From positions 6,337,001-6,401,000 of the forward strand of contig NZ_CP017659.1 of assembly GCF_015326965.1 (NCBI RefSeq): a stretch of 64,000 bases of DNA. Direction: 5' to 3'. Below the pieces are notes generated by a model. The model made no database searches. It was not told the origin of the DNA and saw nothing but the letters and a program-made list of their open reading frames with translations. The translations under genes and the position numbers were made by a program. Source of the DNA: Paenibacillus sp. JZ16. GTDB lineage: Bacteria > Bacillota > Bacilli > Paenibacillales > Paenibacillaceae. Of the stretch, positions 55,681 through 64,000 are shown in pieces; the stretch's first letter is position 1, and every line of letters begins with the position of its first letter.

Positions 55681-57471
55681 ATGATGGCGTTGATTCGCTG
55701 GGTACGGGATCGGTTTTCGCAAAATATTCAAACCCGCTTAACCGGTTATTTTCTGCTGATCCTGCTGCCGCTGGTCATCATCAGCCTGTTTGCGGTGGAA
55801 CGGTCCCGGGATATTCTGTATGAACAGGCGGTCGAGCGGACGGAGATGGCGCTTTCGTCAGCGATGAATCATTTTGATCTGGCGCTGCAAAACGTGGAGG
55901 AGATATCCACCCTGATTGCAAGCGATCCTGGAATGAATGAGCTGTTGAACAAAAACAGCACCAACTTCTCCCCTCATTCGATCGTGGATTTCTCGGATAT
56001 ATTGGATCAGTTATTGAATTCCGTTTCGGTGAACCGGTTTGTATCCCAAATTTCGGTGTATCATCCGGCGTCCAGCAGGTTAATCTCTACTCATTATGGC
56101 GTCAAAGAGCTGACGGGTGAGACGCAGCGGGAATGGCTTGTCGAAGCCGCCCGGAGGAACGGAACGGGGATTTCCTACGTGATGTCGGAATCCCCAGTGG
56201 CGGAGGGTATCACTTTTGGCCAGATGACGAATACGGACAGCGTCTCCTTGATTCGTGCGATGGACCTGTACAACAGCGAGCGGCAGTCGAATCTGCTGGT
56301 GGTGTCCTTTAACAAGAGCAAGCTGTTAAATATCATCAAGACGCTGCTTCCCTCCGAGAACAGCCGTATCGCCCTGTTGAACGAAAAGGGACAAGTGGTG
56401 GTGGAGACAGGCAGAATGCATGAGGATAACATTTCCGACAAGGATATGACCGTAGCGATTGACTCGGATTACTCCGCATGGCGCCTCGCGCTGGTTCAGC
56501 CGAAAAGCGAGCTGTACAAAGAGACTGATCAGCTGCGCCTGTTCACGGTTGCGATCATCGGGCTGAGCATCCTGCTGGCCATCATTATTTCATGGGTGGT
56601 TTACAGCGGAATTGCCTCCCCTGTGTTGAAGTTGTCGCGTGGGATGAAGCGGCTCAGCAGCGGGGAGCTGAATATTCATGTCGATACCAAGCGGAAGGAC
56701 GAGTTCGGCTTTCTCATTCAGTCGTTTAACAAGATGGCCGTCGTACAGAAGCATCTGATCGAGGATCATTATGAGCAGCAGCTGCGATTAACGACTACCG
56801 AGCTGAAGTTTCTGCAATCCCAGATCAACCCGCATTTTCTATACAATACCCTCGATTCGATTTACTGGACGGCCAAAAACTACGATGCGGATGAGATCAG
56901 CGAGATGGTGATGAATCTGTCGAAGTTTTTTCGGCTGAGCCTAAATAAGGGCAGGCAGGTGTTCACGATTGAGGAGAGCATCACCCATCTGCACTACTAT
57001 TTACGAATTCAGCAGCTTCGTTTCATGGACAATTTCACCGTGGATTATCACATTTCGAAAGAGAGTAAGGATGTTCCGCTCCTCAAGCTCCTGCTCCAGC
57101 CTTTGGTGGAAAATGCCATCATTCATGGCATGGAGGGTAAATCCTCCGGAGGGAGCCTGGTCATATCCAGCAGGATCGAAAAGGGGCAGACCGTGGTTAT
57201 TAGCGTACAGGATAACGGGCCGGGGATTAAGGAAGAACGACTGCGTTATATCCAGCATGAGCTGGAGATGATGAGTTCGCGAAGCGTGCCGGCGTCTTCT
57301 CAGGATGAAGAGCATGTGAAGGATCTGTTCGGTCTTCGGAACGTGCTGAGCCGAATGAAGCTGTATTATGGCAAGGAAGCTCAACTCACGGTTCACAGTG
57401 TCTCAGGCGAAGGCACAACTGTCACGATCTCCATTCCACTGGATCGCTGCAAGGAAGTTAACCTGAAGTAG
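55681..57471 (+). CDS. sensor histidine kinase, YesM/LytS-like
   Basis: Membrane kinase of 596 residues. First membrane helix at ~20-40 (LTGYFLLILLPLVIISLFAV), extracellular dCache-like sensor (~45-285), second helix at ~290-312 (LFTVAIIGLSILLAIIISWVV), HAMP (~313-365), His_kinase domain with phosphoacceptor His in QINPHFLYNTLDSIYW, and HATPase_c with LVENAIIHGMEG and DNGPGI. The long 5' open frame overlaps the previous gene, but AAAGGAGGGGGG before ATG 55681 marks the start. Paired with the YesN-type regulator 37 bases downstream. Confidence 0.94.
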   Translation: MMALIRWVRDRFSQNIQTRLTGYFLLILLPLVIISLFAVERSRDILYEQAVERTEMALSSAMNHFDLALQNVEEISTLIASDPGMNELLNKNSTNFSPHSIVDFSDILDQLLNSVSVNRFVSQISVYHPASSRLISTHYGVKELTGETQREWLVEAARRNGTGISYVMSESPVAEGITFGQMTNTDSVSLIRAMDLYNSERQSNLLVVSFNKSKLLNIIKTLLPSENSRIALLNEKGQVVVETGRMHEDNISDKDMTVAIDSDYSAWRLALVQPKSELYKETDQLRLFTVAIIGLSILLAIIISWVVYSGIASPVLKLSRGMKRLSSGELNIHVDTKRKDEFGFLIQSFNKMAVVQKHLIEDHYEQQLRLTTTELKFLQSQINPHFLYNTLDSIYWTAKNYDADEISEMVMNLSKFFRLSLNKGRQVFTIEESITHLHYYLRIQQLRFMDNFTVDYHISKESKDVPLLKLLLQPLVENAIIHGMEGKSSGGSLVISSRIEKGQTVVISVQDNGPGIKEERLRYIQHELEMMSSRSVPASSQDEEHVKDLFGLRNVLSRMKLYYGKEAQLTVHSVSGEGTTVTISIPLDRCKEVNLK

Positions 57472-57508
57472 GTACTCATATATAGATCGCTCGAAAGGGA
57501 GGACCTGA

Positions 57509-59119
57509 ATGAATCTCATGATTGTGGAAGACGAACCCCGGCTGCGTAATGCACTGGCTTACAATATCCCGTGGGACAAGCATGGAATTGAAGTGGTGGG
57601 TATGGCGTCCAACGGTGTCGAAGCCCTTGAGCTTGTAAGTCGGAAGAAACCGGATATAATGCTGATCGATGTGCAGATGCCTGAAATGGATGGATTGACG
57701 CTCCTTGGCGAGCTTCGAAGCCGGCAGGATATCAGCCGATTGACGAAAATGATCATTCTGAGCGGACATGACAACTTCGAGTTTGCGCAGCTGGCGCTGG
57801 AATACGGGGTGTCCAAATATTTATTGAAGCCCGCCGGCGAGGAGGATATTCTCGAAGCGGTCCTTGAAGCGAGGCAGCAGCTACGGGAGGATTTGGAGCA
57901 GTGGCAGCGCAAGGCGGCGTTGGAACAGAAATGGAAGGACAATCTTCCGCACTTGCAAAATCTCTTTTTTATTCAATGGGTCAGCGGTAAATATACAAAA
58001 CCGGATGTTCTTAATAAGAGCAAGGAATTATATATTCCGTTGAAGGAGGACGACCGTATTGCGGTAGCTGTGGTGGACCTTGACCCGCTGCCGGAGTGTG
58101 AGACCCGGTTTCAACGGGGGGATGTCGAGCTGCTGCAGTTTACGATGCAGTGCCTGGCCAAGGAGCTGTTGTCCCATCCCTCTCTCTGGATCACGTCGGA
58201 TTCCGGCAGTATGCTGCTGATGGTGTGGATCGTGGAGGAAAACCAAGACGCCAAGGAGGCTATGCTGCGGCTGAATGCGGATGTATCCAAGCTGCTCTCT
58301 CAGACGAGGGAAGTGCTGAAGTTAACGGCAAGCGCAGGCATCTGTGCATCCATCGGGACGATCGAGGAGATGAGTCTCTTGTATGCGCAGGCCTGCCGGG
58401 CGCTTCAGGAGCGCGTCGTGTATGGACACGACCTTGCGATTCCTTACCGGGAGCAGCTCCAGCGGGATATCCAGGGCGTGATCGTGCAGCAGAATCTGGA
58501 GAAGACGCTGGAGATCGCGCTGGAAACGGCCGACGAGACGAAAGCGCTGGAGGCGCTGAAGGGGTTATGGGAAGAAGCCTTCTCCAGATCCGAATCCTCG
58601 GACGAATTTCATGAGGCGGTTCTGTACATGAACAGCTTCTTTACCCGGATGATCCAGAAACAGGGCTGGACGGTAAAAAAAGTCGTCGGCGAGGATATCG
58701 AATATTTTCATAACGTCAAGCTGCTGAGCACCAAAATGCAAACCTGGTCGCTCTTGGAGCGCACGGTGAAGCATATCGTCTCCTTTATGAGCGAGCAGCG
58801 GAAAACGACGAGCAATCAGGTGGTGAAAGATATTCTGAACCTGCTTGAAGAGGAAATGGATCAGGAAATTACGCTGCATACGGTGGCGGACCGGCTTTAT
58901 GTCAATTCTTCCTATCTTAGCCGGCTGTTCAAGCAGGAAATGGGGGTTGTCTTCTCGACCTATGTGCTGGAACGCAAAATGGAGCGTGCCAAGTCGCTGC
59001 TGCAGGAAGGACTTAAGGTGTACGATGCCGCCCGGCTGGTCGGGTACCGCGATGTCAGTTATTTCACCAAGGTGTTTCGGAAGTATTGGGGGGTGAATCC
59101 GGGGGAGTTTAAGGGGTAA
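57509..59119 (+). CDS. response regulator, YesN-like (REC plus AraC-type HTH)
   Basis: A 536-residue transcription factor. The REC domain (residues 1-120) has the acidic pair in IVEDEP, phosphoacceptor Asp54 in MLIDVQMPEMDG and the Lys of YLLKPAGEED. A long central region (~130-420) contains an AraC-type linker and a coiled coil. The C-terminal ~100 residues are the paired HTH (LHTVADRLYVNSSYLSRLFKQ, AARLVGYRDVSYFTKVFRKYW). Likely activates a sugar-uptake operon, plausibly the LplBCA-type one downstream. AAAGGGAGG precedes the ATG. Confidence 0.95.
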   Translation: MNLMIVEDEPRLRNALAYNIPWDKHGIEVVGMASNGVEALELVSRKKPDIMLIDVQMPEMDGLTLLGELRSRQDISRLTKMIILSGHDNFEFAQLALEYGVSKYLLKPAGEEDILEAVLEARQQLREDLEQWQRKAALEQKWKDNLPHLQNLFFIQWVSGKYTKPDVLNKSKELYIPLKEDDRIAVAVVDLDPLPECETRFQRGDVELLQFTMQCLAKELLSHPSLWITSDSGSMLLMVWIVEENQDAKEAMLRLNADVSKLLSQTREVLKLTASAGICASIGTIEEMSLLYAQACRALQERVVYGHDLAIPYREQLQRDIQGVIVQQNLEKTLEIALETADETKALEALKGLWEEAFSRSESSDEFHEAVLYMNSFFTRMIQKQGWTVKKVVGEDIEYFHNVKLLSTKMQTWSLLERTVKHIVSFMSEQRKTTSNQVVKDILNLLEEEMDQEITLHTVADRLYVNSSYLSRLFKQEMGVVFSTYVLERKMERAKSLLQEGLKVYDAARLVGYRDVSYFTKVFRKYWGVNPGEFKG

Positions 59120-59171
59120 TTGATGGGGATCGGCTGGGAGGTGTAGGGGCGTAAAACTCCTTCGCTCTTTG

Positions 59172-59640
59172 TCGCTCCACGGTCGTATCGTTCCTCCAAT
59201 CGCTGTTGTCGCCGAAATTCCTGGAATTATGATTGCAGCTGAAGAATTTCGGCTCCAGCCTATGCATTCGATGCGAGTTTTCCGGTGGAAATTTTCAGCC
59301 GACCGCTACGCTTTTTCGGAAACCGATACGCTCTCTCCGCTGGGTCGCGTGGGTTCAAACCACTCCCAAAGCCACTCCCCTTGGTTGGGGGAAGTAGAGG
59401 TGTGAGAGTCCGCTCCGCGGTCGTATCGTTCCTCCAATCGCTGTTGTCGTCGAATTTCCTGGAATTATGATTACAGCGGAAGATTTTCGGCTCCAGCCTA
59501 TGCTTTCGATGCGAGTTTTCCGGTGGAAAACTTTCAGCCGACCGCTAACGCTTTTCCGGAATCGATACGCCCTCTCCGCTAGTCCGCGAGGGTCCACCCA
59601 AAAAGCCTCCCCCCTTGGTTTTGGAGGAGGGGGAAACGCA
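59172..59640. repeat. tandem imperfect direct repeat, period 238 bp
   Basis: Two copies at about 59172-59409 and 59410-59640. Shared words include GGTCGTATCGTTCCTCCAAT (59181 and 59419), TTCCTGGAATTATGATT, TTCGGCTCCAGCCTATGC and GATGCGAGTTTTCCGGTGG, with scattered substitutions and small indels. Each copy ends in a GC-rich hairpin: CCCCTTGGTTGGGG in copy 1 and a CCTCC/GGAGG version in copy 2. Indels break any common reading frame, so it is non-coding. Confidence 0.8.
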
Positions 59641-59671
59641 GCGCAGCAGAGCATGCGCAGTTTACATAAAC

Positions 59672-59722
59672 AAAGCAAACGAGCCGTTCGGGGCATACAT
59701 CCCGAACGGCTTGTTTGCTTTT
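59672..59722 (+). terminator. very strong hairpin/terminator in the repeat region
   Basis: AAAGCAAACGAGCCGTTCGG pairs with CCGAACGGCTTGTTTGCTTT (one mismatch), then TT. It lies 550 bases past the YesN gene and could end its transcript. Confidence 0.8.
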
Positions 59723-59726
59723 ACTC

Positions 59727-59858
59727 CCAGCCTTAACCATCGGCTGGGCGGAAGTAATCACCCGCGCAACATGGTTGAGGCTAGGTAGGCCAAGCTCGGA
59801 GCGGAGCAGCATGGGCCTTGCTTGGCGATGAAGCACGGCAAAGCCGTGTGCTTCGAAA
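59727..59858. repeat. cluster of smaller hairpins
   Basis: CCCAGCC/GGCTGGG (59727-59751) and AAGCACGGC/GCCGTGTGCTT with an AAA loop (59829-59851). No coding potential that I would trust. Confidence 0.5.
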
Positions 59859-59898
59859 TGCCAACTTCATTCTTGAGCAAGCTTCAACGGAGCAGGCG

Positions 59899-60006
59899 GA
59901 ATTGTTCTGGAGAAGCGGCAGCGGTCCCCTTTATTCCCGGATTTCAACATGGTTTTATTCATTCAGAAGAAATCTGGGGGTAACAGGGATCGGAAGAACA
60001 ATCCGC
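59899..60006. repeat. 108-bp long imperfect hairpin, candidate structured or dispersed element
   Basis: GCGGAATTGTTCT at the left pairs with AGAACAATCCGC at the right. Inside, the CGGTCCCC...GGATTTC arm pairs with the GAAATCTGGGGG...GGGATCG arm, with G-U pairs and one ~13-base bulge. The loop is AT-rich. A perfect 12-bp palindrome (TCCGCATGCGGA, 60002-60013) overlaps its right end. Confidence 0.65.
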
Positions 60007-60013
60007 ATGCGGA

Positions 60014-60328
60014 GTGATGAACAAATCTTCTTTTTTCGATGAAGATTCAAATGGGGGCTAGGGGTTCAAATGGTCCTAGTGTTTTGAAAGCAAATGGTTT
60101 GAATCTCGGTTGTGAATTTCGGTTGGCAACGCTTAGCCGATCATCACAACTTAACACCCCATGAAACACCCACCGCAGCCTCATGGCACAATTACTGACG
60201 TCCATGCCCCAACACAACATCATATTACCATAAATAGTAATGATCCTCGCCTACTCAGTCCCTGCGCCGGGAATTACAATTTGTAGTAACCAAGGAGATT
60301 GAATCAATAGAAAGGGGGAGACGAGTCG
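60014..60328 (+). other. upstream region of the LplBCA-type operon
   Basis: About 315 bases with no convincing reading frame. AAAGGGGGAG for the first permease lies at the end; I could not fix a promoter. Any site for the YesN-type regulator should be here. Confidence 0.4.
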
Positions 60329-61297
60329 ATGAAACCCACGATAGAACCATCGCCGGCACCGTATAGAGAGATGAAGAAAAAACGAGGGTACTGGGGCCGT
60401 TTAGGGTCGGACATTTGGAAAGAGTGGGATCTTTATTTGCTGCTCGTACCGGGCATCTTGTTCATTTTGCTGTTCAAGTACACGCCGATGTACGGCATAA
60501 CGATTGCATTTAAGGATTTCAACATATTCACCGGATTTGCCGACAGCCCGTGGGTGGGATGGAAGCATTTCGAGAAGCTGTTCACGTCGCCGGACTTTGC
60601 TCAGGTATTCAAAAATACGATCATCATCAGCTTCCTGAAAATCGTGATCTTGTTCCCGCTCCCCATCATTATCGCCCTGATGCTCAATGAGCTGAGGAAT
60701 ATGGTATTTAAGCGCACGGTGCAAACCGTCATCTATCTTCCGCATTTCTTGTCCTGGGTCATCGTCGGCGGATTGTTTATCGATATCCTCTCAACGAACG
60801 GAGGAATCGTCAATAAAGTTTTGGTATCCCTAGGGATGGAGCAGATTGCGTTTTTCCTGGATAACAGCGTGTTCCGAGGCGTGCTGATCACCTCGGCAGG
60901 CTGGAAGGAAACGGGCTGGAGCACCATCGTATACTTGGCAGCGTTTACAATGATCGACCCGATGCTGTATGAAGCCGCGAAGATCGACGGGGCCGGACGA
61001 TGGAAGCAGCTGTGGCACATTACGCTCCCGGGGATTGCCCCGATTATTGTCCTGATGTTTATCCTGCGGCTCGGAAACGTGCTGGAAGCGGGAACGGAAC
61101 AGATTCTCGTCATGTACAATCCGGTGGTGTACCAGGTATCGGATGTCATTGGAACCTATGTATACCGGCAGGGTCTCGGGAACCAGGATTACAGCTTCTC
61201 GACCGCGGTTGGCTTGTTCGAAGCCGTTATATCCTTCACATTGGTCATCATGGGCAATGCCATGAGCAGAAAATACTTACAGCGCGGGATCTGGTAA
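60329..61297 (+). CDS. sugar ABC transporter permease, LplB-like
   Basis: A 322-residue permease with six membrane helices, first at ~35-52 (LLLVPGILFILLFKYTPMYG). LplB-type hallmarks: YGITIAFKDFNIFTGFADSP, VGWKHFEKLF and the EAA loop YEAAKIDGAGRWKQLWHITLP, ending GIAPIIVLMFILRLGNVLEAG. ATG start after AAAGGGGGAG. It is followed by an LplC-type permease 16 bases on; no ATPase is encoded nearby. Confidence 0.94.
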   Translation: MKPTIEPSPAPYREMKKKRGYWGRLGSDIWKEWDLYLLLVPGILFILLFKYTPMYGITIAFKDFNIFTGFADSPWVGWKHFEKLFTSPDFAQVFKNTIIISFLKIVILFPLPIIIALMLNELRNMVFKRTVQTVIYLPHFLSWVIVGGLFIDILSTNGGIVNKVLVSLGMEQIAFFLDNSVFRGVLITSAGWKETGWSTIVYLAAFTMIDPMLYEAAKIDGAGRWKQLWHITLPGIAPIIVLMFILRLGNVLEAGTEQILVMYNPVVYQVSDVIGTYVYRQGLGNQDYSFSTAVGLFEAVISFTLVIMGNAMSRKYLQRGIW

Positions 61298-61313
61298 AGA
61301 AAGGGTGGCGCAA

Positions 61314-62231
61314 ATGGATCACAAAAAAGCTTTGGAAGGAACAAACACCACCCGAGGTGTCATCCAAACGTCGTTTTCGGAGAAATGCTTCTCGGTATTC
61401 AATTATACGTTCTTCATCATGATGGGCTTAACGACCCTGCTGCCTTTCATGAACCTGATCGCGAAATCCTTGAGCAGCGAGGGAGCCGTCATATCGGGTC
61501 AGGTTGGGCTGCTCCCGGTCGGGGTTCAATTCGAAACGTACAAGTACGTGCTGCAGGATTCCATGTTCTTGAATTCGCTCAAGGTATCCATTTTTCTGAC
61601 GATCATCGGAACAGCTTGCAGCTTGTTTTTGACCACCCTGACAGCTTATCCGTTGTCCAAATACCGGCTGCGGGGACGGAAAGGGCTGCTGTTGATCTTC
61701 GTATTTACGATGCTCTTCAGCGGCGGACTGATTCCGACGTACCTGCTCATGCAAAATTTGAATCTGGTGAACTCCTTCCCGGTGTTATTCCTGCCGGCGA
61801 TGGTGAACGTGTACAACATGCTCATCATTAAAAACTATTTCGAGGGGCTTCCGGATGAGCTGGAGGAGTCCGCAAAGCTGGATGGCGCGGGGAATATCCG
61901 CATCCTGGTCTCGGTCATTGTACCGCTCTCGCTTCCCGTTATGGCAACGATCGGATTGTTCTTTGCGGTTGCTTTCTGGAATGACTATTTTGCGGCGATG
62001 ATCTACATTACCGATCCGGCGATCAAGCCGATGCAGCTGTACCTGAAGGAGCTGCTGGTTTCGTCCAGCGGGGACTTCCTGAAGGATAATGTCGACGCCG
62101 CGATTAATGCAACACCTCAGTCCATACAAGCTTCCTCGATCCTGCTGGCAACGATCCCGATTTTGCTGGTGTATCCATTCCTGCAAAAGTATTTTGTTAA
62201 AGGCGTGCTGGTAGGTTCGGTTAAAGGCTAG
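61314..62231 (+). CDS. sugar ABC transporter permease, LplC/YtcP-like
   Basis: A 305-residue MalG-type permease, first helix at ~30-50 (NYTFFIMMGLTTLLPFMNLI). EAA loop: PDELEESAKLDGAGNIRILVSVIVPLSLP. The C-terminus YFVKGVLVGSVKG is standard. The frame opens at GTG 61305, but AAAGAAAGGG favours ATG 61314 (8 bases). Partner of the preceding LplB-type permease. Confidence 0.94.
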   Translation: MDHKKALEGTNTTRGVIQTSFSEKCFSVFNYTFFIMMGLTTLLPFMNLIAKSLSSEGAVISGQVGLLPVGVQFETYKYVLQDSMFLNSLKVSIFLTIIGTACSLFLTTLTAYPLSKYRLRGRKGLLLIFVFTMLFSGGLIPTYLLMQNLNLVNSFPVLFLPAMVNVYNMLIIKNYFEGLPDELEESAKLDGAGNIRILVSVIVPLSLPVMATIGLFFAVAFWNDYFAAMIYITDPAIKPMQLYLKELLVSSSGDFLKDNVDAAINATPQSIQASSILLATIPILLVYPFLQKYFVKGVLVGSVKG

Positions 62232-62325
62232 ATTCATCAGAGCTTACTTCATAAAGGTGGTGATGCGCTTCGTATTGTCAGATGGCAGAATTCATTGAAT
62301 TTCTCAATCACAAGGAGGGTTATCC

Positions 62326-63858
62326 ATGATCAAGATTAAAAAATCCGCGGTACTGGCCGGGATTCTCGGATTCACGCTGGCGCTGTCCGGATGCGGCGGC
62401 GGGGGAGGCGGCACAACGGACACGCCGGCCGCTCAGCCGACGGATACACCGGCAACCACGCCAAAAGACGAGGGGAACGGTGGGACTACGGCCGAAAAAC
62501 CGGGTCTGCGCATGATCATGCAATATGGATTGTTTGATCCGAAGACTGAATATGTGGCCAAGTACATCCAGGAAAGAACCGGATTTAATGTGGAATACGA
62601 ACTGCTGCCGGCCGAGAACGCGGATGAGAAGCTGAACCTGCTCGTATCCAGCAAAGATAACTATGATTTTGTGAAATTGAATGCAGCGCAGTTCTACAAT
62701 CTGGCCTCTGCGGGAGCGCTCGAGCCGCTTGATGAGCTGTTGGAATCCCACGGCAACTATATTAAGCAATCCATTAAGCAGGAATCCTTCGGCAGTGCCA
62801 CCATCGACGGGAAGATTTACGGCATTCCCGAGACCGGAGCTGGCGTAAGCATCGGGGAGGAACTTGTGGTAAGACAGGATTGGATGGACGAATTGGGACT
62901 GTCCATGCCTACGACTGCCGATGAGCTTTACAATGTGCTCAAAACGATCAAAGAGAAGAAAAAGGTAATTCCGCTCACCATGAGCAAGGATTCCCTGTAC
63001 GGAGACATTGCCACGACATTCGGCATTTTGACGGATTGGAAAGAGGTCGATGGCAAGCTGTTGCATCGTGCCGAGCAGCCGGAGATGAAAGAATACATTA
63101 CCTTTATGAACAAACTGTATAAAGAAGGCCTACTGGACACCGAAACGCCGATCAATACCGCACAGAAGTCCATCGAGAAATTCTCGGGCGGCAATGCGGC
63201 CATGTATAAGCTGGCTTGGTGGAATGCGGGAACAACGATTGCTGCGCTGGAGAAAAACTTCCCGGAAGCCAAAACGTCCATTATTCCTTATCTGAAAGGC
63301 AAGGACGGCAAAGCGGTGGTCGGAGCCAAAGCGAACACCACTTGGTATGTAGCCATTCTGAAATCCTCGAAGAACAAGGAAGCCGCCATGGAATTCCTGA
63401 ACGCGAAGTTGGAGCCGGAGACATTCAAAGGCATCGCGCTGGGTAAAGAAGGCGTCCATCATGAAGTGAAGGACGGAAAGTACTATCCGATTCTGCCGAT
63501 CTTCAATGATGAATTGAATAATGCGAGCAGCTTCTTGACAGGGGTAGACGAAGAGAAGTACCCAATCTACTGGCAGGCACGAGTTCGTAAGGATCCGATT
63601 CTGCAAGCGCATTTCGAAGCTTTCCAGAAAAATGCCGAAGGCATCATCGTTGTAGATCCGATGTCAACGGCACCGCCAATTGAAGCTGTATCCAAAAACC
63701 TGCTGAAATTGACGACCCTGCTCGATGACAATGTGCTGCAATTCATTTCCGGAGCGAAGCCGATTGATGCTTACGATCAATTCCTGGCTCAGTGGAGAGC
63801 AGAAGGTGGAGCCGATATGGTGACCGCAGCCAATGAATGGTTTCAATCCACGAAGTAA
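62326..63858 (+). CDS. sugar-binding lipoprotein, LplA-like
   Basis: A 510-residue family-1 binding protein. Signal peptide MIKIKKSAVLAGILGFTLAL with lipobox LSGC, followed by a Gly run and a Thr/Pro-rich linker (~24-60) that holds it off the membrane. Mature features: YVAKYIQERTGFNVEYELLP, YDFVKLNAAQFYNLASAGAL, VRQDWMDELGLSMPTTADEL and FQKNAEGIIVVDPMSTAPPI. About 100 bases separate it from lplC; CAAGGAGG precedes the ATG. The ligand is unknown, probably an oligosaccharide. Confidence 0.92.
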   Translation: MIKIKKSAVLAGILGFTLALSGCGGGGGGTTDTPAAQPTDTPATTPKDEGNGGTTAEKPGLRMIMQYGLFDPKTEYVAKYIQERTGFNVEYELLPAENADEKLNLLVSSKDNYDFVKLNAAQFYNLASAGALEPLDELLESHGNYIKQSIKQESFGSATIDGKIYGIPETGAGVSIGEELVVRQDWMDELGLSMPTTADELYNVLKTIKEKKKVIPLTMSKDSLYGDIATTFGILTDWKEVDGKLLHRAEQPEMKEYITFMNKLYKEGLLDTETPINTAQKSIEKFSGGNAAMYKLAWWNAGTTIAALEKNFPEAKTSIIPYLKGKDGKAVVGAKANTTWYVAILKSSKNKEAAMEFLNAKLEPETFKGIALGKEGVHHEVKDGKYYPILPIFNDELNNASSFLTGVDEEKYPIYWQARVRKDPILQAHFEAFQKNAEGIIVVDPMSTAPPIEAVSKNLLKLTTLLDDNVLQFISGAKPIDAYDQFLAQWRAEGGADMVTAANEWFQSTK

Positions 63859-63867
63859 ATGATTCAT

Positions 63868-63904
63868 TTGAAAAAGCAGTCTGCGCTGGCGGCTGCTTTT
63901 TCAA
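63868..63904 (+). terminator. terminator after the LplA-like gene
   Basis: TTGAAAAAGCAG and CTGCTTTTTCAA form a perfect 12-bp stem with a T5 run inside the 3' arm. It may be only partial, since another gene follows on the same strand. Confidence 0.8.
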
Positions 63905-63984
63905 AATTCGTAAAGGGGGTGACCGTTGAATTTCATATTCACGTGATCGTTCATTCTGAATAGGAGAAAGGTGGTAATCATTTG

Positions 63985-64000
63985 ATGTATCGTTTATTTC
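63985..64000 (+). CDS. start of a gene cut by the right window edge
   Basis: GGAGAAAGGTGG is well placed before TTG 63982 or ATG 63985, reading MYRLF before the sequence ends. Nothing can be said about function; after an LplBCA-type operon a glycoside hydrolase or a further regulator is common. Confidence 0.4.

Noticed and set aside
59169..59736. Short frames in the 59 kb repeat block
   Set aside because: The two repeat copies are read in different frames because of indels, and the sequences are low-plausibility Arg/Ser/Pro mixtures.

Overview
The window looks like a chromosomal segment of a Paenibacillus-type Firmicute. The evidence is gene content and order typical of Bacillales (glcT-ptsG-ptsH-ptsI, AraR-controlled arabinose genes, a YuaF-FloT pair, KhtT-KhtU), plus the Paenibacillus habit of pairing LplABC-type sugar transporters with YesM/YesN two-component systems. 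Shine-Dalgarno sequences are strong, and GTG and TTG starts are common. The species cannot be fixed from sequence alone. Most of the window is carbohydrate acquisition and catabolism; one insertion sequence is the only clear mobile element.

Layout. 1-6.5 kb: the end of a polysaccharide deacetylase, ilvD (reverse), a GsiB-like KGG repeat protein (reverse), a HAD phosphatase, a sirtuin and an aldo-keto reductase. 6.6-11.5 kb: an AraC regulator divergent from the Leloir operon galK-galE-galT. 11.6-15.1 kb: an iron alcohol dehydrogenase, then YuaF-FloT behind a sigma-W-type promoter. 15.2-20.5 kb: glcT and the glucose PTS operon ptsGHI behind an antitermination leader. 20.8-24.1 kb: a type I pullulanase with an unusual C-terminal CBM41-like domain, and ribosomal protein L25/Ctc. 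24.1-28.9 kb: an orphan amino-acid-type binding lipoprotein, kduI-deoR-kduD (reverse) and a glycerophosphodiesterase.

29-34 kb: urtABCDE, a urea-type ABC importer, with a perfect GlnR/TnrA box over its -35 and a second near-match 74 bp upstream. 34-40.7 kb: araA, araR, araD, araB, araM with three AraR operators. 40.9-47.4 kb: an ArsR-HTH regulator with a large beta-rich C-terminal domain, divergent from a GH51 arabinofuranosidase and an AraNPQ-like importer. 47.46-48.90 kb: an IS3/IS150-type element with a frameshifted orfA and no visible target duplication. 48.9-51.5 kb: khtT-khtU-yitT (reverse). 51.8-53.8 kb: small hypothetical genes, including a His-rich membrane protein behind a metalloregulator-like palindrome, a YHYH/stalk-domain protein and a zinc-ribbon protein. 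54-59.1 kb: a binding lipoprotein with a YesM/YesN pair. 59.1-60.3 kb: a gene-free, repeat-rich region. 60.3-63.9 kb: an LplB-LplC-LplA importer, and a gene cut by the right edge.

How the genes fit together. Glucose enters by the PTS. Galactose, arabinose, arabino-oligosaccharide, alpha-glucan and pectin-derived uronate modules each have their own regulator. Candidate CcpA cre sites lie upstream of the arabinofuranosidase, its importer and the pullulanase, which would place these modules under glucose control. No ATPase is encoded with either sugar ABC importer, so a shared MsmX-type ATPase encoded elsewhere is likely (inference).
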